64,000 bases of DNA from the NCBI GenBank assembly GCA_022497155.1, contig MU385713.1:868001-932000 (forward strand). The letters run 5' to 3'. Under the pieces are notes generated by a model. It was not told the DNA's origin, made no database searches, and was given only the letters and a program-made list of their open reading frames with translations. Position 1 is the stretch's first letter. Every line of letters starts with the position of its first letter. Below are positions 22,031-34,677 of this stretch, piece after piece. The stretch comes from Whalleya microplaca (lineage: Eukaryota; Ascomycota; Sordariomycetes; Xylariales; Xylariaceae). The translations under genes and the position numbers were made by a program.

Positions 22031-24313
22031 GGTATCTAAGCTAATGTAGATTTATTTCACACGTGTGAGAATTGTTTGTCTTGATTTGACTTCGTGAATA
22101 TTGAGAATGAATAGATTTCAAGCTTTGCTTTATTGTAAACCACAACAGCCGCCGCAATAGGCGCATGTTATGAGTGTCATAATAGTTGTTATTAGGGAAG
22201 TATCATCACTACCTAGAGGGTGTAGCCCCGACTATATATATAGCATGTCAGGGTGATTATTGTGTCTTTTATACAGTCAATAGCTGAGTAATTAAGCTCT
22301 AACGCCATCCCGATTTCTAGCCTCGTACTTCGATATTACGCTGCTAAGATTGACTAGGTACCTATTGCTAGCTATTGATTAACTGGTATGTAGGCTAGTT
22401 TTATACTAGTACTTGAATAGCTTACCATCTACCCCCGGTAGCTTATATACTCGACCTTACTTAAGATTGTTGGATTACAACTAACAACCGCGGTATCTGG
22501 TACAAGGATAGCACGTGATTCGGGGTATTCGGAGTATTTCGGAGGCTGTTGCTTAGTGCTGTAACTTGTGTTGTAACAACGTTTAATATGATATTCTTGT
22601 ACCTGCTACTATTACCTTACCTATTATTCTAACAGAGATAAATCTTTCCATTTCCCGTATCTGAAGCTATTCATGCTGCTTATTAGAATAAGTTTCAGTT
22701 ACGGATGGCGTGGATCTATTCGTACCGAAAAGCACAATAAATACCCCGGGGTGGTGTAGCCACCGGATGTGGGGCACATACCAGCCACCTGATTGCCAGC
22801 CACCCTATGATCCGACAACGACACACGAAGTAGCCAAATAGTAATGTATATCAGATAGCAGTAGCAATAACAGTGTAAGCAACAGTTAATTACTCACTGG
22901 AGACTTTTTCTTGAGCAATCAAAGGTGGTGTCATACATGACATGTTTCAACAAATTATGTAAGGTTTCATACTAGGTAAGTCTAAGCCAAAATCGATGAA
23001 TGCTAGACGACAGAGCCTGGGTGTATCGTTGAATAAATACTGCTATGTGTTCACATTAGGTTACCCCTCATTCAGAATACATCCAATTCGTATACGACCA
23101 GAGTCTGGTTAGAGCCAATGAGCTTTTCTTCCACCGGAGGTGGCTTGCATCGTCAGATCATTGTGCTAATTTGAGAAACATAGCCCGCTGCCGCAGCGGC
23201 GCTGCCAGCCCGTCTTCAACCATATGACTTAGCAATTCTAACAATAGCATTATAAGCCTTATTGGCTTTATGTTTTCACCCGTTTTGTTGCGTGCTACTG
23301 CTATGGGGAACTAGAATGACCAGGCTTGCGTGGTGTTGATCTCTTAGCAGGTATCGACTTGCAGGGTTTAAGCGTTGTGGTTGAGTAATAATGGCTACCT
23401 CCTAGCCACTGGCTGCTCAAGTACATATATTTCGCTTGCTGTAAATAGATTTATCAGCGCCCCCAAAAAGGCAGTGCTCTTGTTTGCTTACTGCACAGAG
23501 AAGAAACTAATACAATATATATCTGGCTCACTGAGCTCACGACGCTCTCCATTCCATTGCTAAAGGTTTGCTCTCCATGACTTGCCTCTACTTTACTCTC
23601 GCTCCATTTCTGAACCTGATATCTGTTTGAATTTCCTCAATTGGGTTCCAAATAAGTCAGGGACATATGTTGTCATGATCACTAGCTTCGCAGGGCAGTT
23701 CGCGTCGGAGAGACGCAACAGTACTCGCAGTTTCAATGTCGGCACCTGCGGATGCTGTTTGCAAACAGCCAATTGACTTCCAATATACTGCCAGCAATGT
23801 CATCGACTTATCGAACAGGAAAAGGGAGTCCTTGCGGTATACATTTCGATCCCTTCGGATCCCTTCCGTGATGTAACTTCGCCCAGGAGTGGGGCTGGGA
23901 AGCCAGAAGGCAACCAACAATACCCTATTGTGTCAGTGCCCTTCGGCCGCCTTTAATACACTTCAAGTTGGTGGCTTACGAAGATCGATGCTAATTGACT
24001 ACTTCTGTCCAGGTGAAGAGCCCTTCAAGACACGAGCAAATCAGGTAATCGACGAATCATGCGGGTGGCGGAAGCCTGCCTGAGGGACCTACGAGACTCT
24101 GGGGTTTACCTGTGAGAACGCGCATCACGAACACACCCCAAGAGATGGAGGGAACCATACACGGGTTTAATTGAACAAAAGTTCGGTGAACATCGAGGTG
24201 CCACTGCCATTTGCATGTAGATACCTTGGCGCGTGATTGCCCTACTATCGTCTCAGACTGAAGGGAGCTCTGGACAGAAAAGGCCAAGTTGTAAGGTTTA
24301 AAAAGCTGCTCCC
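22031..24313. other. Gene-free stretch
   Basis: Mixed composition with no convincing frame. The short frames between 23375 and 24287 resemble no known family. A GCCACC-containing motif recurs at about 22757-22805 and may be repeat debris. Confidence 0.4.
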
Positions 24314-24418
24314 ATGAAGCTCCTTGTTCTAGGTCTGTTCAAGTATGTTCAAACGAGGAAAAACCGATTCTTTGATAAGTCTATTCATACACAGTTTCCG
24401 AAAACAAAGCCCTGCTCA

Positions 24419-26295
24419 ATGCCTGACCCTTCTATGGACTTCGGCAACTATGGCGGACTTGACTCTCTAGATGATACTATGAAGCAGGTCATCTGGGGAG
24501 GGGGAAACTATAAGTTCGGAGATGGAAGATGTCCGTCATACATATCAGAAGACTCGATTGAATCTCCTATTAGTATTCCCACATGCTCGTGAGTCTTCCA
24601 CGTCCGTTAGATGGCCAAGCTAATCTCCCTTCAAGCTTTCGAGATAATGTACTAGATGAATGTTACAAGAGTCGTTTTTACGCCAGAGCGCTCGAACTAT
24701 ACTTGATTGAAAGGGATCATGACCCCTCCCAAACTTACCGCTGTCCTATGGTGGATTGCCCCCAACGAGACTTCAGGAGCCCTAAAACCATGCTACGTCA
24801 TTTGAAATCTTGCGAATTTTTCTCCAATGGGAAGTTTCACTGTCCAACTTGCCACAAGACTGAGACATTTCGCACAGTCTCGAAAAGTAAATGCGCATGG
24901 GATCGTACGAGGCTTAGTCACCGCTTCCGGGAAAGGTTTCACGCCTCTATACGGAGTCTTGTCGGACCTCATGGTGGGTCAAGACTAGCCTCGGCTCCGG
25001 TCACTACACCATATTCGGTATGCCCACAGTGCCCGTCACTAGCAGCTGCGAGCAAATATCATCCCCAGGAAATACCTAACATTCTCGATATGCCTGAGAT
25101 GAATGACGTTGTCGAAATGTCTAGCATGGGAATGATTCCCGAGATGCCTGAGATACATGCGATCCTCGAAATGCCTGAGATGCATGAGATCCTCGAAATG
25201 CCTGGGAAGACGTGCCTGGGGGAGCCAATGGACACAACTCCGGTTCCGACGTGTCAGGAGACAGAATCTATCCATCGCGGTAGCAAATTTTACGACTCTT
25301 CTAGCGTTACCATCAACCAAATTCCATTCAGCCCACCACTGGAACTATCTCTAGAGTCAATGGGTCAAGCTGGAATAAACTTAACAGATCCTGCACCTAC
25401 ACCATCCATGGAATCCTCAACTCACGTTTCTACTGATCAGAATCGACACCAATATATGCCCTCAAGTAGTTATCGACGAGTAAATGGCGTTCGCAGCGCT
25501 TGCGACGACGAAGTTGAAACCATTCATAATGGCAGTGCATGTGAAGCCAGTTTGGACTCACGACGTACACAATCAGCAGCAATACATTATGTTTCACATC
25601 AGTCTATCTTTCAGGACTTGAACAGTCCCCCGCATGAAGATCCGCCTTCCTGCTTCATTTTCGAGCCTAGCCAATATCGGCACAGTTCTGAGCGAGCCCC
25701 TTCTTTGACTATCGATACAAGTTTGTTGGGGAATAGCGTTGATATGTCGGCCTGCGGAAACGAGGTTACTGGGGATGATAATCCCGCCTTGGAGACTCTG
25801 TGTGATACAGAATCCCCTATCTTGGGAAATAGTGCGCCGATTGGAATAACGGCTACAACGCCGTCAACGATAGACTCGGATATAACCGCTACTTTCACAA
25901 CTGGCCAGCTCAGTCCCCAGGCAGAAGACATGTCTTCACCTGATCCTTCGCCCTTGAGTTCATCATCCTCGTCTTCATTGCTTGGTATGCCATCCATTCA
26001 AGAACAACCAAACAATGAATTTCGTTGCGATAAATGTCCTTATACTCCTAAAGGTATACTGGAGAAGCGTCGATCCAACTTCCGGAAGCATATGAAGACT
26101 CATGAAAATCGTCGTTTCGGCTGTACACAATGTCCCAAGGATTTTTCACGGCTAGACAATCGCAATTCCCATATGCGTAAGACTCATCAAATCCCGAGCG
26201 AGCTTGCCGCTAAAAGACGTCGGTATAGTACCAACAACCTTGAACTTACAAGGGGGCTACAGAAAAGGGGCGTCTCGTCAACGTGGTCCATCTGA
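24419..26295 (+). CDS. C2H2 zinc-finger protein, probable transcription regulator
   Basis: Likely nuclear DNA-binding protein. Two exons, 24419-24588 and 24636-26295, are joined across a 47-bp intron (GTGAGT..TTCAAG) and give 609 aa. I chose the ATG at 24419 (MPDPSMDFGNYGGLDSL); an in-frame ATG at 24314 would add 35 residues of unconvincing sequence. An N-terminal pair of Cys/His-rich units (CPMVDCPQRDFRSPKTMLRHLKSC, CPTCHKTETF) lies within about residues 95-145. The middle is Ser/Thr/Pro-rich and disordered, with a short Met-Pro-Glu repeat. Two C-terminal C2H2 units (CDKCPYTPKG..HMKTH, CTQCPKDFSRLDNRNSHMRKTH) are followed by a basic AAKRRR. The target is unknown. Confidence 0.8.
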
Positions 26296-26382
26296 CTACT
26301 AGTGCTATATGGGAATTCATTCCATTTCTTGTTTACGATGTTATGAAATGTGTGCCCATTGAGACCTAAGAGGGCAATCTTG

Positions 26383-26475
26383 TATCTCTTTCCTCGCGTA
26401 TCTCTTTCCTCGCGTATCTCTTTCCTCGCGTATCTCTTTCCTCGCGTATCTCTTTCCTCGCGTATCTCTTTCTCG
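26383..26475. repeat. 16-bp minisatellite in the 3' flank of the zinc-finger gene
   Basis: The unit TATCTCTTTCCTCGCG occurs five times head to tail with no mismatch, followed by a partial sixth unit. It begins about 90 bp after the stop codon and so probably lies in the transcribed 3' end. Confidence 0.9.
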
Positions 26476-29132
26476 AAGGGTAATAAAACAGAAACGAACA
26501 TCCATCATAGCCGCCATTCATTGAAGCTAGGAATCGTTCTACTTGTCTGATTTATACAATCACCTCTACCAGAGGGTTTTCAAATGCATTCAGACCACAC
26601 AAGTTATATTCTGATCAATATGTCTGAGATCGAAGACGAAGGCATGAATAGATATATTCATGTATCAATGTAGTACAAGATGAGAATTACTATTTGTCTT
26701 AGCTAAAGTGGTATTGATATCCAACCAGGGTCATGCAAACGGCCAAATAATGACAACTTGTCCTAAATATTCTAGTTCTCGCAGATTGAATACATTCTGA
26801 TTCTTCACTGCTTCTGACAGTTCTTTTATTATGGCCTAGGATGTCTTAGCCAGCGCCACTCGTTGTGGTGCTGATATCGAGCAATATGGTCAGACACATA
26901 CGACCTTCAAGCCCTCACGTCCTCAATATAGTTATACACCGGAAGCATTATCCATAGGGAGCACTCTATGAACCCTGATAGATGAGCTACCTTACTGGTC
27001 ATGAGTCTATCTGGTGACTTTCTGTGCAACATCTTGCGTCTAGGTAAAAACAGGCAGCGCTTTCAACAAAACAACTTGAATATCAGGAAATAAAGTGCTG
27101 AGTTGATATCTTTCAGTTTTTTTATTGACGTTAGTTCATCTTATAAATCACCTATCATGGGGGGTTCCTTGTATTTCTTTCGCAGTTATCATCAGCCACC
27201 TCTTGCTTTTTGATAACACCTACTACTAAGCTTCGGTCGTTACCATATCCGTTTGCCTACTCTAACATTTTGCTATGTCAGGTAATTATTTGGCGGAAGT
27301 TTTCCCTATCACGGCAGGGGTCTTGGGGGGTGTCCTATTTAGGCTCCCTAAGGTTCCCTAAAGGTCCCTTCAACGCCTGCAACTAGGTGACCTTTTGCTA
27401 ATTACCTTATTATTTCTTGTAATCACAGTTATGACTCAATGATGGTACCTGTTATAAGTGCCGTCACACCGAACTCGAACCATAATAGGAGATTCGAGGC
27501 ATTCAGAGGGTTCGGGTACAAATCCAGGGGCAACTCAGGGGTTGACCAATCAGTTCAATTAATGGATATCCTCAGGGCAACGAGGTTTCAGAATTGAATT
27601 AAATTAGTTAAATGGGTGGGAGTGCTTGGTCTAGGAGCCTATTGCACCTTTAGCCACAAATCCATACTTCAGGAAAAGGTGTTACCTGCAAGGGAGATAA
27701 TACTACACCAATGACCGAGCCCCTGAAGGTGAAAAAGGGACTGTATATTGGCTAGGAAGCTCAGCGTAACGAATGATTCCCTTAGCAAGGATGGCCATGT
27801 AGAGCTTTATTATAACAATTGTACATTTAACAGCCACGACGAGATTGCGAATTGAGGTATAAATCATCCGAGGTTCCAGAGGTTGACAAGACTTTCAATT
27901 CACAAAGCAGCAGCAATCCCAAACAGAACACTTTCCACTAAAGACTCAACCCTTATATCTCCAAGTCCCTGTGTCAACATCAAAGCCATACAGCATTTAC
28001 GACTGGTAAGGGGTAACTACTCTTACAATGGATAATAACACGTAGGTTCCATACATAACTCAAGACACGACTCCTATTTTCTCGAGAAGAGTCTTGGTGC
28101 TAAGACAAGTAGTGCTTCAAACACGGCAAACACCTCCCAAAGTTCGACTGCTAGCACACAAAACCAGGCGGGGATGTCTCCTCTTGAACGATATCTGTCT
28201 GATAGTCAGATGCACGAGCGCATCGCAATCGGCATGAAGTCCGAACGGCCTGGACCGGCTACGGTGGTAGGGCAATGGAATCAGACATGGGAAGCTGCTA
28301 AAGGTGGACACAAGGGCTAGATGGGAAATGAAGTGAGATGGCGGCAGCTTGGTTGCCAATGCTTTCTGCTAGGTATGGAAGATTACTTTCAAGTTGGTTC
28401 TTTTTCTTCAAGGGCCTGAGCCCTCTGGCGGCGGGTTGAACGTATCAAATAATTACTATCTTCGTTTAATCAAAGCACTCTCCTATCAATTTCATTTCAG
28501 GCCAGTCGTGCACTATCATCTAGAGAGACTCATCATGAGCACGTGCATCTAATATCAAGCTCTCTACACTATCGGTCTTCTAGCACCAGTATAAACCTCC
28601 TTGTAAGGTTTCTTTGGCAATAAATACGACGTTCAATTTATACGTTTTGCGTTATTCTATAACATTCGAAATAGTATAATTTGCACTTCAAGCGGTCTTC
28701 GGTGATACAGTCCCCAATTCTCTAGGAGTTTGGAAAATGTTCAAATGTAGTGCTATTCTTAGTCCCAAGAAGGAACAAGATAAAGCATTATATAACTAGA
28801 AATTAAAGTGTAGCTTTCATAGGGCTATAGATATAAGTCTGATCACTCCTTCCGAGGATCTCCAATCCAGATGAACCTCTGTGCTGGATCGCGAGGAGCC
28901 AAGACTGTCTCCAGACCATCTCATGCTTATTACAGTTCTTTCATCTTGATACATTTCCATATTAGTGGGGCAACTAATCTTCTTTTTTCACAACTGCAAT
29001 AGATCATCCACCTGATTATGTTGCTCATTTGTATCGCATGACTGCTTGTTATTGTGAAGACTTCTCTCTTCGAGCTGTGATCAGCCTACTAATACATACA
29101 CGTTATCCTTTTAAAAAGGCGCCAGACCAGTC
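26476..29132. other. Gene-free stretch
   Basis: No frame of interest. GGTTCGGGTACAAATCC near 27508 resembles a tRNA B box, but no cloverleaf folds around it. CCTAAGGTTCCCTAAAGGTCCC at about 27347-27368 is a short imperfect repeat. Confidence 0.4.
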
Positions 29133-29828
29133 TTACGAGATGCTCTCCAAGCTCAAATCGACAGGCTGACACGAGGGATTCTGAGGCGGCAACGTGTACA
29201 CCCAGGAAATCGAGCGATAGTAGTAGAATCCCGTGTACTGGTAGCACAGATGGAAATTCGATATATTCCCCAGAGACGGCGCCGGCTCGGTGGGCCGAGT
29301 CTTGTTGAAGTGCGTATCATCGTATCCGCCGTAGAGGAAGAGCGTTCCGTTGTTGGGGTGGAAGAAGAGCGCTACCGCGGCTGTCACCCCGACATTAATC
29401 AACGCTGGGGCGACGTTGCTGCCCCAATAGGGAGCCCAGCTGGGGGAGAAATATAGGGCTGACGGATAGGATTCCAACCCGTTTTCTCCAGTGGCGGTTA
29501 AAAGCCACGTGAGATACCCAGGTTGTAATGGTTCGCCCGTCTCCTGATCGGAACTCGTGTAGTTGAAGTAGAATTCGTAGGGAGCATCACATATGGGCCG
29601 GGGACTGGCCGTATAGCAAAGACCCTCTTGTGCCGCGCCTGCATGACAAGCATATGCATATCCTGAAATGTCTCAGTGAGTTTCATGGGGTCGAACATCC
29701 TGGTTGGGGTATCGTTTACCGTCTATCGAATTTTTCTTGCCTTTGATATGTAATGCAAATGGTCCCGTCACGCTTTGGGCCATGATAGCCGGGACCAATG
29801 GTGCTAAAGCTGCATACGTAAGAAGCAT
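29133..29828 (-). CDS. Small secreted protein, uncharacterised fungal family
   Basis: Two exons on the minus strand, 29828-29720 and 29662-29133, with a 57-bp intron (GTAAAC..TTTCAG), give 212 aa. The N-terminus MLLTYAALAPLVPAIMAQS reads as a signal peptide cleaved near residue 17-19. The mature protein starts VTGPFALHIKGKKNSIDG, then YAYACHAGAAQEGLCYT. The GPFAL..ACH.GAA.EGLC pattern resembles a family of secreted Pezizomycotina proteins of unknown function (DUF7907-like, from memory and unchecked). Five Cys and several N-glycosylation sequons are present (NYTS, NGTL, NKTR, NISN). Function is unknown. Confidence 0.75.
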
Positions 29829-30650
29829 TTTAGAGATGTGCTACGCTGCGCTGAGAAGAATAGTCAACTAAGGGAATTGGTTGTAATTGAGAGGTGTGGA
29901 TATGCCAGCACTTGGAGAGGTAACACGCATGGAATGAAAGGAGATATATATAGGCTACCTATGTATTAAATGTTGCCCAAAATTTATCGTTATACTTTGA
30001 GATGGCTTTTAGCGGCGAAGGCGTTGTCATATAAGTGCAGTGAACCACTAGTTGGCAGTAAGGCGGTGATCTTTACAGGTCATTATGCAGTATCATAGAA
30101 ACAAGGTCGCACTACATTGACGTGAAGATTTTTTTCGTTTTACAAGTGTTACTTGACCAGGAGATGACCAATGTACAATCAAAATAAAACAAACTTGTCA
30201 AAATGCACATCATATGCAATGGTAACATCATATGTCATAGGTATGTCTGAGCTCAAGAGCCAATTCTAATACATATAAGTAGCTTCGGTCGATTTATGTC
30301 TGTCAGCATCATGGTTTAGGAAGACTCATCAGTGAGAACAGAGCAAATATATGGAGCATAGTATGTCTTGCAGGTGTGATGCCTTGGGCGGTTGTGCATA
30401 GCTATTAGTCCGACAAGCAATTTCGGGTTATGCAACCTAGATATGCTCTTACATGTTTCCGGTAGTATAATGTCAGGTAATCAGGATGTTGATGTAGAAA
30501 CATCCTTTCAGTCTTCAATCGGGGCCTGGCCTCGACGTAGTATTGAATCTAGATTGATCAGACTCATACATTCCTGAACGATTTGAAATAGATAGACTCT
30601 AAGTATGCAGTGATGATTATAAGTCTCAGTTACGGTCTATGCGAAGCAAC
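29829..30650. other. Gene-free spacer
   Basis: It holds the promoter of the secreted protein gene and the 3' flank of the reductase gene. No other feature was seen. Confidence 0.4.
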
Positions 30651-31789
30651 CTATTTCTCCTCCCTTGATTCCATATTCAGTAATTTCAGGTATTGGTCGG
30701 CAACCTCCTTAACCATGAGCTCAAAGGGTGCCAGATCAAGCCCAAGAACAGTTTTCGTCTGCCAAACGTTGCATTAGCGGAATCTCATCGGCATTGAACA
30801 ACGTTCAGTGACAGTCACCGTGTACTGACCTTGGTAGCATCCCACTTCAGTGGTATAGTTTTCTGCTTGCCGTCGTCCCGGAGGAAGCCTGCATCAAAGG
30901 CTTCGGGGTAGTATCTCTTTGCGATAGGGATGGCTGCTTCCCATTCCATCGGCCTGCTAAGTATGAATGACTGGTTACCCTCTATAGCTGGGTCCAAGGC
31001 CTTGACGTGCGCCTTGGCTACATCCGCACACAGCACAGCATTCCCGGCCTGGTCAATCTCACTCTTGTTGCCGAGAAGAACGTCAGCCAATATCGAGTTC
31101 GAAGAAACGCCACGCATTCCCTCGACATTGGTGATGAGCTCATCCGTTCCAAAGATCCAAGATGGGACGATGGTAATCAAGTCGAAATTGGTGGCGTTGG
31201 TCTTCATGAAGTCTTCCGAGCTGTTGAGAGCTGCGTTCTTTCCGGCGCAGTAAGTCGCAATCTCGGACATATACGGCGGAGGGGGTGTCGGGACACGACT
31301 GTCGGGTCCCCGCGTAAGATCCCGCGCCTTAGTATCAGCGACAAAAACCTCGAACGGAACGAGGGCCACTGTAGAGCTGGTCATGACGATACGTCGGATC
31401 TCGCCTTTCCCCTTCGTCTGCGCTGACTTGAGGATGTTCAAGGCTGCCTGCTTTGAAAGCGTAACGAAAGCGCCGTTCACATCTTCTTGAGCCCACGGTT
31501 CCCCTTTTCCGAAAGTGGGCAAAGGCGATGCGACGTGGATGACATACTGGACCCCCTGGATAGCATCATCATAGGCACCGGGGGCTGCCATATCCGGGAC
31601 TATGACGAAAGATAGATCATCTTTGGAGGGAGCCATGGAACTTATCGTTGGGGCTGCGAGGACTCGTTGGATCTTGACTTGTGATCTCGCGGCGACACGG
31701 ACTCTATAGCCGCTCTTGAGAAGCTCCACGAGAATACTGTACCCTAGAAAACCCGTGCCGCCGGTTAAGAGGACGAGACTCTTCGTCAT
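30651..31789 (-). CDS. NAD(P)-dependent epimerase/reductase (extended SDR; dihydroflavonol-reductase/Gre2-like)
   Basis: Probable NADPH-dependent aldehyde or ketone reductase in the cytosol; the substrate is unknown. Exons are 31789-30830 and 30758-30651, with a 71-bp intron (GTCAGT..TTGGCAG), giving 355 aa. The Rossmann motif TGGTGFLG (residues 9-16) is at the N-terminus. VIHVASPLP, the catalytic Ser region VMTSSTVAL and the Y-x-x-x-K motif (TYCAGKNAAL) follow, as does IVPSWIFGTD. The second exon supplies LDLAPFELMVKEVADQYLKL, a typical C-terminus of fungal ketoreductases; without the intron the frame would end early. It lies head-to-tail downstream of a transcription factor gene on the same strand, so co-regulation is possible but unproven. 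Confidence 0.88.
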
Positions 31790-32036
31790 TTTTCTTCATT
31801 AATAAGAGTAGAACTGTGTTAGAAAATGTACAACTTAGATGACACAGAGATTGACAATGACCACATTCTCAAGGCCACTTGCCAGGCTTTTATAGAACAT
31901 GGACCGCGATTTACCAAGCAGTGTATACGAGGCATCGCATAATATCTCACGAACTCAAAATTGCCAAGTTAGGAAGTATGTTATAAGGCACGGTCAACTT
32001 AGACTCTTTGGCGCTTATGGAGCCGCTGCAGACTTA

Positions 32037-33816
32037 CTACCTAAATAGGTAATTTTCGATGAGATCGAGTCTAACGGGGACCCCTGACCCAACCACCACC
32101 TGCAGCATCCGATTACATCGCTTTCCGTCCCACAGAAACTTAGACAAACACCGCTCGAGCTCCGCTGGGTCACGGACTTCAATCCGGAGACCATTGCGGG
32201 ATCTTACTGTGCATGACTCAAACAGGGCTACGAAATACTGTCCCTTATCTCGCATATCCGAGGCTTCCGTACCTGCGCCCAGGAGCCCAACACACGCGAT
32301 CCACTGCAAAGCATCAAAGTGTCCCTGCCATATATCTTCGTCATCCACCATCTCCTGGACCGCCTTGTGCAGCCGGCTGCCCATGGTACGTACCAAGAGG
32401 CTGTTTGTCGGCACCTCGCGGAGGATCACGTACATAAACAGGTGCGCGGCGAGGGTAATTGCTATGGCGAGTCTCTGAGAAGATGTTGATGTATCTTGAC
32501 AGGAGCTTCCGTATAGATGCCTTAGAATGCAATGGTCCGCCAAGTTCATCAGAATCCGCAGAGATTCTGGGGTTACCACATCAGATCCCTTTGCGTAAGT
32601 GGCTTGTCTTAAGTACGAGAAAATCTGGACCAGATCATTGCTGCCACCACCAAGAGAAATGAGATGATCTAACGGCGGCTCGGAAGCCTGCTTGTAGATT
32701 TCATCAGGAAGATCGACTGCTCCGGAGTGTAGCAAGGGGAAGAGTGGAACACGGCCGAGACCAGCGGCGAGCAGGATATCGGCGCTGAGGAGTATTGTTA
32801 GCTTAAGGGATCCCCTGGTCAAATGACTTCGGAACGGACATGTTGATTGATTTACATAAGATTTCATCCCTGAATCTTTCATGACCACCTAAGGAGTGCA
32901 ACAAGTTACGCACGCCAACAAGATGAGTATCCGCTGCCTCGAAATTCCCTTGAAGCACCTAGAACGAATCAGTTACTCCGGTTGAGACTTGTCAAGTGAT
33001 GGATGCGATATACTTCTACGCAAGCTAGAGTAGAGATCGAAGTTACGAAGAACGCGGATTGAGCATCTTGGGGTACCACGTCGACCTGTGACAACCATTT
33101 ACCAATCAATCTCATAGCTTCCCCTTTCTGGCGCAGCCCCTCCTGCTGAAGGTCGGAGTTAGAGCCTTCCAAAAGGGGTGCTTTGGCGGTGCAATATGCG
33201 GCAGTTAAGGCAAGTGTGCTACACATGGCCGGAACGCTTTGCATAGCATAGGGGAACCATAGCATTTTTGGACCCTTGGAAGACGCGTTGAGGTTGAATC
33301 TCGACAGGACTTCACTTATCAGTAGTGAGTCTCTATCTAAGGAGCTGATGCAAACGTACAGTAGCTAATGAGCTCCTCTACTTGCCGATTTTGGGGTATG
33401 GGTAGGCTATCAAATGGATCGAAGACGGTCTCGCTAAGGGTTGTAGATATGGCGAGCTATTTCATGTAGATTATTTAGCCAGTGCCCTACGTTCAAACGG
33501 GTTGATCTTGATGTCGTCGATGTTGGAGCTGTTCTCAACATACCATACGTCCTGGCCGCCCAGATTGTCGCAGACCAGTCTTATCTCTACCATTAGGGTG
33601 GTCTCGCCTCGTACCCTTGTCTCTCGGCAGTCTATATCGTCCGTTAAGTTCCTTCTTGCATCTCACGGTATCCCGTGACCTCTCAGCGCCGATGGCTCCG
33701 GGCGACATCCAGCCATTCCGGATCCCCGCCCGAATGGCATGGCTTTTAGCGGCACTGCCGGCTGATGCTGCCTTACCATCCGCATCCGACGTAATGATAA
33801 ACTTGTACCCTGACAT
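32037..33816 (-). CDS. Fungal-specific transcription factor domain protein (Fungal_trans_2 type)
   Basis: Putative nuclear regulator. Six exons on the minus strand are proposed: 33816-33667, 33620-33499, 33433-33360, 33309-33014, 32958-32840 and 32784-32037. The product is 502 aa, in phase throughout. The last four are well supported by family sequence: TVFDPFDSLPIPQ, SYFLSRFNLNASS, MLWFPYAMQSVPAMCSTLAL, GNFEAADTHLVGVRNLLHSLGG, SINIADILLAAGLGRVPLFP. The fifth intron contains GCTAAC before CTCCTCAG and uses donor GTCCGT. The first exon (MSGYKFIITSDADGK) matches the short N-terminal motif of this family. The second exon and its donor (GTTTGA) are uncertain. No Zn2Cys6 cluster is visible. Adjacent to a reductase gene on the same strand, which it might regulate. 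Confidence 0.75.
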
Positions 33817-34677
33817 TGTTGCCACGTTTGAGGTCTAATGATACTGGCCATCACATAGATATGCGATTATCTATCCCGGCGATTGCGGTACAGTCGCCGT
33901 AAAGTCCGGCCCTACATATGTATGACATGCATATGGATGGATACGTTATATCACTAAAACTATGTAGTTAAATGCTTAATATGCTGCGTAATGAAGTTTA
34001 AGTATCTGTTTTCAAGAACTAACAGTAGTTGCTAAGAGTTGTCTTACTGCACCAAGTTGTTCAGCTAGGACGCTACTAGGTGCTGGAAACACCGACAGCC
34101 GACACTCTTCAACTGGCTAACATGGATCTGTCAACACTCATTTAACTTCAAGACATGCACAAATGACATGAGGTTAAATGCTTTAAGTTTATTTCAGCTC
34201 AGCATAGTTTCAGCTTCGGATACCCCAGTCCTAGCTCAAGTTATGCAGGCAGATGGCGTTTCTTGTGACACCCAAACCAGACATATATCATATTTGGCTG
34301 ACAGGGCTGGGAAGGCGTCCCCGCGGCACAGTGATTGAAAATGACACATTCGAGCAAATATATACTGACTACATATATACAATTTTCAAGAACCAGCATG
34401 GCACAAGATGATTCCTATACATGGCTGAGAAAAGAATGGAGACAGACGTCGATTAGGACATATCAAATCTGTCAATGGTCGAAGCTGGATAGCTGACGAG
34501 ATACATATATACAAGCATTGGGTTCCCAGTAGTAAAACAACTATCTCTAATTTATCAAAAATGAGTATGCGAGATCAGTATGCCGCCTTAATGCGTGGGT
34601 GTAATCTACAGTCTAAGCCTAGGAAAAACGCTATCCTATGCTGATGATGAATGGTATCCATAATTCATAGTCGCTGT
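33817..34677. other. Gene-free spacer
   Basis: It holds the promoter of the transcription factor gene and the 3' flank of isa1. No repeat or frame of note. Confidence 0.4.

Noticed and set aside
23375..24287. Several frames of 60-90 aa
   Set aside because: Too short, mutually overlapping, no motif.
27480..27545. Possible tRNA or SINE promoter (GGTTCGGGTACAAATCC)
   Set aside because: Loop is too long and no A box or cloverleaf is found.
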